Made by a program: the position numbers and the translations under genes. This document shows, one piece after another, positions 57,212 through 64,000 of a DNA stretch of 64,000 nucleotides (position 1 is its first letter; each line of letters starts with the position of its first letter). The notes beneath the pieces are model-generated. The model saw nothing but the letters and a program-made list of their open reading frames with translations, did no database searches and had not been told where the DNA came from. The DNA is taken from contig JACTAT010000037.1 in the NCBI GenBank assembly GCA_014526335.1, forward strand, positions 11,534,008 to 11,598,007, read 5' to 3'. The DNA is from Chrysaora quinquecirrha. Lineage: Eukaryota; Cnidaria; Scyphozoa; Semaeostomeae; Pelagiidae.

Positions 57212-58260
57212 TTATAGTTCATTACCAACACGCCATTTCCGTTCCGAGGGATCGTAAAACAAAAGAAACACTTCATTAAACGAATCTCTGTCGTTACAAA
57301 GCTGTCCTTGAACCACAAAAGAAGGCTCGCCATAATGGCCATGGAAGAACATTTCTGCAGAAACTGAGACAGAAAAATTAAGCTCATTTCTAACCTTAAT
57401 GGCCTTTAAAAAGGAGAAAGGTTCCTTCTCTATTTCATGTGCAGTTTTCTCGTCGCCAGATAAAACCTCGAAACATACTCTTTTGAATATTGAATACGAT
57501 ACGTCCTTAACAATATCAAGGGCTGTTAACAAAACTTTGAGCTTCATCGTATCAGCACTCTGAGAGCGAGATAGACGTAGAGAAAGCCTCACCCTTCGAA
57601 TTAATTCCCATTTGGGAATGGCAATATTCAACCTCTGCATCAACCCAGCCATAATCTCATCGCACATCGCGTTGATTATAAGGGAGGCTTTCTTGTCCAT
57701 GGGAGTTTTTTGGAGATTACCAATAACAACACGCTTTCCAGCTGCAACTATAACTGTTGGTATTTCATTAGCCGGACTGACTCGAAGACTGGAACCAAGG
57801 CAAATACACAAGTCAGCCTTTTCTGCATGGATAAAAGCATCACTCAGTTCTTTTTCTGGCAAATCTTCTCCAAAATTTATGATTGAATCCTTCAGTCTTC
57901 CTTTACAAGTTTGAATACTACAAGTTCTTCCTGTAAAATGGTCGTGAACTTTCTTTGACGTTCTTGTACGAAAATCTCGAAGATATCTCTCATTGCATTT
58001 TTCGCATATTTCAAGATTAGTATTTCCATGAAGTTCCGCAATTGCTTCTGAGTGCAGACCGCTGCGGAGGTGCAGCCCATCTGTATTCTGGCTGATGACA
58101 TATTTTATAATTCCTCGTCTCTGAAGCTCTACGATTGCCATGTGTGTAACTGACGGTATTGCTTGTAACGTTAACTTTGTTTTTGCAGCCTTTGATCGAC
58201 CGATGCCATGGTCTTTCAGCTCCCATACACCTGGGCCAGTCGGTAGCACGGTTTTCATGC
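57212..58260 (-). CDS. Class IV sirtuin (SIRT6/7-like) 3' exon
   Basis: A single uninterrupted minus-strand exon of about 349 codons. In order it shows GPGVWELKDHG (post-NAD-loop region), VISQNTDGLHLRSGL (NAD/substrate pocket), ELHGN with the catalytic His, CEKC and CSIQTC (the four zinc-binding Cys), LKDSIINFGEDLPEKEL, LCICLGSSLRVSPANEIP and VVIGNLQKTPMD. A ~125-residue C-terminal extension has no domain I recognise. The LGSSLRV and NLQxTPxD words place it with class IV NAD-dependent protein deacylases (nuclear/nucleolar, chromatin and ribosomal-gene regulation). A TTTTCAAG acceptor precedes 58260, so earlier exons with GAGxS are missing from view. No frameshift: probably a functional gene. 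The in-frame ATG at 58288 is likely intronic. Confidence 0.85.
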
Positions 58261-58914
58261 CTTGAAAATAGACGTTATTATATTTCAAACATTTTGTTCA
58301 TATAAAATGCTATTGAAAAGCCCGTCGTACAAAAATCATTGTAAGGTGATGAAAGAATATAGTAGTCTTACCATGAGCTCTCAGAAACGGGAAAAGTACA
58401 AATTTATGGCGTATTAATGGATTTTACGGGTTGGTCAGTTACAAATGTTCGAAAAAAGGGTCCCGTTAACTATTTTGACAACATCACTTTGTATACACAA
58501 TTCTAGAAAAGAATTGCTCAACCTTGCTCAAAATGGCATCTTGTTAGGAGAGGTTATTATATTTGATCGTCGCAAATAAGGACATACAAAACCGTTAATA
58601 GCGCGGAAACGGCTCGACGGATCTGCACCAGATTTGAGGTACCCGACCATTTGTGGGGGGGACCAAACCGGTTCAAGTGTTTTTTGGCACATCCGACTTG
58701 GCACTTTTTTTATTAAAATAATATAAAGCCACAAGGGGCAAACTAAAAAATATAGGAGTATTCGTACTCAACATACGGTTATGGGAGCCACCTAGTAGTT
58801 GTAGTCACCGTAAGGCTCGGTCAATAGAAGGCGTATAGAAGGGTTCTAGGGTGTAGAGGAAGATCGAGGTGATGTATGAATAGAGATTATTAGGTACGAT
58901 TCATCAGCTGTCCA
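58261..58914. other. Probable sirtuin intron or upstream region
   Basis: I looked on the minus strand for the missing sirtuin N-terminal exon (GAGIS ... IPDFRG) and did not find it. Nothing else is recognisable. Confidence 0.4.
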
Positions 58915-58966
58915 CCTGTACTCAGCGTTTCGAGGGTTTAAGGGCAGGACGCTTTGTGAGTACAGG
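58915..58966. other. 52-bp hairpin at the outer part of the PLE-3 inverted repeat
   Basis: CCTGTACTCAGCGT pairs with ACGC...TGAGTACAGG (10 bp, a small bulge, then 4 bp) around a loop of about 20 bases. It straddles the limit of the repeat that is visible inside the window. Confidence 0.6.
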
Positions 58967-59428
58967 CCCCTCAGCGCCCGTTTAATGAGGCACTATCGTA
59001 CTTGTAGAAAATTTTCAGAGATTTTGAGTTATCTTGGCTAGTAGATAGTTAGAGAGGTTTTCAGAGATGTTCCGATATATGGTGTTTTATTAGGTATATG
59101 CAACATAGGGTGTAGGGGGTATATGGGTGTGGTGTCTCATGGTCTAGTTATTATGCCCAATTACCTCGAACACAAAAATGACGTTTTATAACTTTTAAGC
59201 CATCATATTAACAATATTACTTGTTTTTTTCTTTATTCAAGAGTTTGTTCCAGTTTGGTGTGTACCAGGATATCTCCAAGGTTCTTGTTTCTTTTAAATG
59301 CCAAGACTGGTTTCTGTGCAGTGATTCCTTGTAGCTCTTCGTCGTTTTCCAAGTAGTGCCAGTGTCTATGTAGGCTTGGACCTATCTGTGTTGTATTGTT
59401 GTTAAATGGTACAATAAATGGTAATTTT
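58928..59428 (-). repeat. PLE-3 left inverted repeat (inverted copy of its 3' end)
   Basis: Reverse complement of 63500-64000: both arms are exactly 501 bp and I see no difference by eye. It contains, in antisense, the last ~65 codons of ORF2 plus the 3' UTR. The repeat continues past the window end, so its full length is unknown. Confidence 0.9.
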
Positions 59429-60157
59429 ATTAATTAATGGCCCAGCGCCAATAATTCTGAAACTAACAAATTAACTAGCCTTATAAAAGCGGCTCTAAGT
59501 CAAATACGACCTAGATGCATATTTGCCAATGCTTTCGCGCCTGATGAAATACTGAACCTCGATCTCAAACTGAATACATGTTCAGCCTCATATGGATAAA
59601 ACTTATTTTTCAAAACCACAAATTGTACTAGTAAAAACCTCAAAAACGGCTTCTGGAGATACACTAGGGCAAACCAACACATAATTAAAAAAGACTACCT
59701 CCCATGCTGCCTAATTAGGCATGTCACCATTCTGTCACACTGGGAGCTCTAACATGAGTTACAGCTACCAGACCTCTTATGCGGAAATCCTAGGCATATG
59801 CTATAAATACACATACCTACCTACTACCGCACCTCATTACACTATTGCACACTCTGAGTTGCTCTGTACGAAAAAAGTCACTCTAACTAAAATCGACAAT
59901 GTCTGGAAAGAACGAAGAAAAAATTGGAAAAGAAAGATTGTCTGTCTCATTTGCCTGTAAGTAAAAATCTAATATTTCACTTTCCTCTATCCTTTTACTT
60001 AACACCTTACACTACTCATTATACTGAAATTCAAAAAGCAAAACACAAAGACACATAGCTAGCTAAAAGAGCAAGCTGAATGTCAATTACTATTGCTCAA
60101 TCTTTGAGCACATTACCTTATAACACATTTCTTATATACACAATGTCAAAATAGCCC

Positions 60158-60871
60158 ATGTTCGTCTCTACAGCTCAAGATGAGTACAGAACAATAACTC
60201 CAGAAAACGATGATGATAATGATGACAGCGAAACATTCTTGACTCAGAACTCTTTCATACCTGAAAGCCAGGAGGACGATGAAGAGATCATAAACTCTCT
60301 ACTACATCCATGTAAGAAACCTGCTAATGAGAAAATGCCCAGCCCACCAGCATCTCCAAAGCCAATACCCGAAACACCACCACCAAAACAAAAACCTAAA
60401 AAGAAATACGCGAAAAAATTACTTGAAATCGAGGAAGAAGACTCGGAAAAGAAACTCACTAAAGATTTAGTAAAGCAAAAATTAAATCATCTTACCCATA
60501 GTGGTCTAGCCAGTCACTTCAAAATGATTGCGGCAGCAGAAACATCCTTCCCGCCATACACAAGACCGGTTATTGCTCTGAGAGATCAGAAATACTTCTC
60601 GCCAGAACTTAAAACGGAATTAGAACGTATTAATAGAGACTATCAACGTGATGTGTGTAAACTTTTAAGCCTTCACCATAATAATTTAGCCAATAAAGCT
60701 GACCTGATGGTCAAAATGCGTTTAGACGATGTTAACCGTTTATATAAGGACGAATCGATTTATGAGAGAATCGATAAACTATCAAATGAAGAATCCAGGC
60801 AGTTATACACGGCTAATTTAACTAGATCAATTAGCAACCGCAGATCGGGTGAGAAACGCCCTCGTGAATAG
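60158..60871 (+). CDS. PLE-3 ORF1, unknown protein with acidic/proline/lysine-rich N-terminus
   Basis: 237 codons from ATG to TAG. Residues 15-50 are acidic (ENDDDNDDSETF). Residues 60-85 are proline/lysine-rich (SPPASPKPIPETPPPKQKPK). The C-terminal half is helical and charged (KTELERINRDYQRDVCKLLS, NKADLMVKMRLDDVNRLYKD) and likely coiled-coil. No GIY-YIG, zinc finger or RT motif. It lies ~970 bp before ORF2 on the same strand. Some vertebrate and invertebrate PLE-like RTs have a short upstream helical ORF of this kind (recollection). A role as an RNA-binding partner is only inferred. Confidence 0.6.
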   Translation: MFVSTAQDEYRTITPENDDDNDDSETFLTQNSFIPESQEDDEEIINSLLHPCKKPANEKMPSPPASPKPIPETPPPKQKPKKKYAKKLLEIEEEDSEKKLTKDLVKQKLNHLTHSGLASHFKMIAAAETSFPPYTRPVIALRDQKYFSPELKTELERINRDYQRDVCKLLSLHHNNLANKADLMVKMRLDDVNRLYKDESIYERIDKLSNEESRQLYTANLTRSISNRRSGEKRPRE

Positions 60872-61842
60872 CTCTATACTTCTTGTTAATCATATCCCGT
60901 ATAGCTAGTTAGAAAATACCTAATTCTGCAATATACCATCGATTAATTGATAAACAAATGATCTTTAGGCCAGTCATCTTTGAATATAAAAACAATCTCC
61001 ATACGAACAAAATAGAAGTTTTTCCATACGAACAAAATATAAGTTTTTCGCTGCTCCAATAATCAGATATGATAAAAAATTTCTTTTCTAATTACACATC
61101 ATAACATATTACTCAAGATAACTTAATGAATGAGGAATAACCAATGCTAATGATGCAAATAAGCTATTTTTCTTGAAATTACGAAACATACACGTATGTG
61201 TCGAATTCAACAACTTCTAGATAAGAATGTTGACAATCTATTCTGTTAGAACAATACATAACCCTTTTTGTATGAATATATGAACAATTGCCATGCTGAG
61301 TACCTGATTTTAATACTTTGATGATAATAATTTTCGCTTCTGATTATTATTGATACAATTTTGCTTACACCATGATGTACCTCAATCCTTGGTCTCATTA
61401 CCTTGAAATATTATAACAAATACTAGCAGATTTTTCTGCGTCTTTCGTTACAAAGCCCTAAAAACGCGCTTTTCGACTGTTTTTGAAGCACAAAAATTCT
61501 ACAATAGAATCGATAATATCAATTCTAAGACAATAGTCCCAACAACAGGATTCCCAACAGATAAACATTTCTATATTGATAACCTATGCAATGCAAGGAT
61601 AAACGAGAACAACAATTACAACAACAACAACAATTTTTTATTAAGCGAAAACGAGGCTGCGTGGGCATTGCCCATGAAAAGAATTTAACAAATAAAGAAG
61701 ATTAAACAACAACACTGACCGGCACTAAACCCAAATAGTAAAAAAAGAAACTATAAATAACAAACCCTTATATGATTTCAGCAAAAAAAGGGACAAAACC
61801 TCGAACTTCCGGAAACTAACGATACTGAAGTCCATCTCCGGC
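60872..61842 (+). other. Spacer between PLE-3 ORF1 and ORF2
   Basis: AT-rich, no frame. A direct repeat (CCATACGAACAAAATA at about 60999 and 61023) and a CAA run at 61618-61635 are present. It could carry an internal promoter or a translation-reinitiation region, but no signal is identifiable. Confidence 0.4.
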
Positions 61843-63695
61843 ATGGGAAGGAAAAGAAAATCTAACACACTAAAGAAAAATGCACTGAAAAAACAACTCC
61901 AGAGACAAATAGTAAATGAAGAACGCACCTCAGAAATGATAGTTAACCTAAGCAAAATTAATCTATCTAAAACACAAATACAACTACTATCGAAGGGCCT
62001 AACGTTTGTCCCAACCCCAAAACCCACACCAGAACATGAAATACAACTTGCATATGAGAAATTCAAAAGAATGATAAACTTAAAATATCATTTCAAAGAT
62101 GCAGACAACCAAGAACCTCCAAACCCCTTCCACGTAAAATCAGCATGGGAACCTCCCGATGCAAACAATAAGAACATACAAGATTACCTTATGAATATTC
62201 ATAGAGACATATCTAATATTCAAATTAGGGCAGTCTACGAAGACAACCTTTCTAAAGGAGAAAGACAGGCCCTCACCGAACTCCAGTCTTTACAAGACGT
62301 TATCCTGAAGAGGGCTGATAAAGGGGGAAAATTGGTCCTCCTCGACCGCATAGATTACATGAACGAAGCTTACCGCCAACTAAATGACACGAACTACTAC
62401 CAAAAAGTACAACATAATCCAATAGGCGACTTATGCGCCGAAATCGCAACATTTACTACTGAGCTAAAAAGACGTCAGATAATTGACGAAACACTGTTCC
62501 AATTTCTAACCCCGAATGCAAATACAAGAACACCAATATTCTATATGCTGCCAAAAATACACAAACCTGGTAATCCAGGGAGACCTATCATATCAGGATG
62601 TAACTCACCTACATCCAAACTCTCCCGATATATCGATCACTACCTAAAGCCAATAGTGAAGGAAATCCCTTCCTACATCAAAGACACAACAAATTTCCTA
62701 AGAATACTGAAAACATACGATGGAAAGATCAAACCAGGTTCATTACTGGTTACCTTTGACGTGAAGTCACTATACACAAATATCCCACACGATGAGGGGA
62801 TTAAATATTGTCTAGATGCTCTAATGGATCACTATGGTGAAAACAACCCCCTTCCAATTAGACACATAAATCAAATGCTACACTTCATACTAAAGAGAAA
62901 CTACTTTGAATTTAATAATGAATTCTACTTACAAACAATGGGAACAGCCATGGGAACATGCTTTGCCCCAAACTATGCAAATATATTCATGAGCATAATC
63001 GAAAGCAAGATCCTTACTACAGCACCAGAGGGTCTTAAACCCTATTCTGGATACGCTATATTGATGACATTTTCGCCATCTGGACACATGATATAAACAA
63101 ACTGAAAAATTTCTATAACCACATGAACTCTATACATGAAACAATCAAATTCGAGATGTCATACTCAATGGAAAGAATAGCCTTCCTTGACACAATGACA
63201 ATTCTAAAGAAAGACTCAATAAGCACAACAATTTACAAAAAGCCAACGGACATATGCTCCCTACTACATGCACAATCCTTTCACCCAAACAATTGTAAAA
63301 AGGGAATTATATACAGTCAGGCTCTCCGATATAGGAGAATAATTTCAAACAACAAAGAATTCGAACTACAACTGAACGAACTTCTAAAAAATCTAGTAGA
63401 GAGAGGATATAACCTAAACTTAATAAATTCAACATTGGAGAAAGTTAGACCATTATCCCAAGATGCTATACTGAATGCATTACCGAAACAAGTTACATCA
63501 AAATTACCATTTATTGTACCATTTAACAACAATACAACACAGATAGGTCCAAGCCTACATAGACACTGGCACTACTTGGAAAACGACGAAGAGCTACAAG
63601 GAATCACTGCACAGAAACCAGTCTTGGCATTTAAAAGAAACAAGAACCTTGGAGATATCCTGGTACACACCAAACTGGAACAAACTCTTGAATAA
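61843..63695 (+). pseudogene. PLE-3 ORF2: Penelope-type RT without nuclease domain
   Basis: 417 codons from MGRKRKSNTLKKNALKKQLQ, a basic N-terminus, then LKRADKGGKLVLLDRIDYMN, FYMLPKIHKPGNPGRPIISG, LVTFDVKSLYTNIPHDEGI (first catalytic Asp) and QTMGTAMGTCFAPNYANIFM. A single-base loss at about 63050 shifts the frame exactly before RYIDDIFAIWTH (catalytic box, 63053-63085). The remainder (63123-63695) is open: ERIAFLDTMTILKKDSISTT, SQALRYRRIISNNKEFELQL and AFKRNKNLGDILVHTKLE, then stop. In EN+ elements a Cys-rich linker and GIY-YIG follow at this point; here the frame ends, so the element is nuclease-less. Nearly intact otherwise. Confidence 0.85.
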
Positions 63696-64000
63696 AGAAA
63701 AAAACAAGTAATATTGTTAATATGATGGCTTAAAAGTTATAAAACGTCATTTTTGTGTTCGAGGTAATTGGGCATAATAACTAGACCATGAGACACCACA
63801 CCCATATACCCCCTACACCCTATGTTGCATATACCTAATAAAACACCATATATCGGAACATCTCTGAAAACCTCTCTAACTATCTACTAGCCAAGATAAC
63901 TCAAAATCTCTGAAAATTTTCTACAAGTACGATAGTGCCTCATTAAACGGGCGCTGAGGGGCCTGTACTCACAAAGCGTCCTGCCCTTAAACCCTCGAAA
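63500..64000 (+). repeat. PLE-3 right repeat (3' end), continuing past the window
   Basis: Contains the last ~65 codons of ORF2 and ~305 bp of 3' UTR. The mirror copy is at 58928-59428. Confidence 0.9.

Noticed and set aside
57212..58288. ATG at 58288 as the sirtuin start
   Set aside because: The codons before 58260 are preceded by and include a pyrimidine-rich acceptor (TATTTTCAAG), and the GAGxS-containing N-terminus is missing, so this is an internal exon boundary.
59540..59575. CTGATGA near 59549 as a hammerhead core in PLE-3
   Set aside because: No GAAA box at the right distance and no closing stem I.

Overview
The window is animal nuclear DNA from an AT-rich genome dominated by decayed mobile elements. 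GT-AG introns, tRNA-like SINE heads, mariner, BEL/Pao, Gypsy, LINE and Penelope-like elements (PLEs), and gene families expanded in marine invertebrates (HECT ligase with zinc ribbon, vertnin/OTU-like, RecQ-like, class IV sirtuin) all point that way. A cnidarian or another marine invertebrate is my best guess; the phylum cannot be fixed from this sequence. No bacterial operons, rRNA, CRISPR or intact tRNA genes were seen.

Layout. 1-8 kb: broken minus-strand exons (SAM-like exon, protein kinase), a mariner remnant (3444-4200), a TA-flanked MITE (4904-5490) and weak hypothetical exons near 7.3-8.0 kb. 8.2-10.5 kb: a minus-strand PLE with a GIY-YIG nuclease, flanked by ~279-bp inverted repeats that each contain a hammerhead ribozyme motif. 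10.69-13.13 kb: a DNA transposon with perfect 75-bp terminal inverted repeats (TIRs) and a 9-bp target duplication, carrying a RecQ-helicase-like fragment. 13.5-16.9 kb: a decayed minus-strand gene region with a SAP-like exon and a vertnin/OTU-like protein. 17-21 kb: mostly featureless. 21.5-23.2 kb: LINE RT and endonuclease fragments in permuted order. 24.1-28.7 kb: BEL/Pao pol on the minus strand. 31.6-34.4 kb: a second BEL/Pao, gag-protease part only.

35.9-39.6 kb: the most striking object, a 3.7-kb element with TIRs (TACGGTGGCCC...), a 6-bp target duplication (CTGTAG) and inverted subterminal arrays of a 20-bp repeat. It encloses a degenerate zinc-ribbon/HECT ubiquitin-ligase gene and a convergent small helix-turn-helix ORF. 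40-46.7 kb: SINE-like, composite and satellite repeats, including a ~2-kb tandem segmental duplication. 46.8-50.7 kb: a Gypsy element on the minus strand, split by a 1.4-kb inverted-repeat element. 51.2-55.5 kb: a second PLE split by a 2.5-kb foldback element with GC-rich minisatellite arms. 57.2-58.3 kb: a large exon of a class IV sirtuin, the best host-gene candidate. 58.9 kb to the end: a third PLE with two ORFs and at least 501-bp inverted repeats that look identical.

The genes do not form a pathway. The window reads as layered insertions: elements inside elements, several of them carrying fragments of cellular gene families. All three PLEs show the same design, with an inverted copy of their own 3' end placed in front of the coding region.
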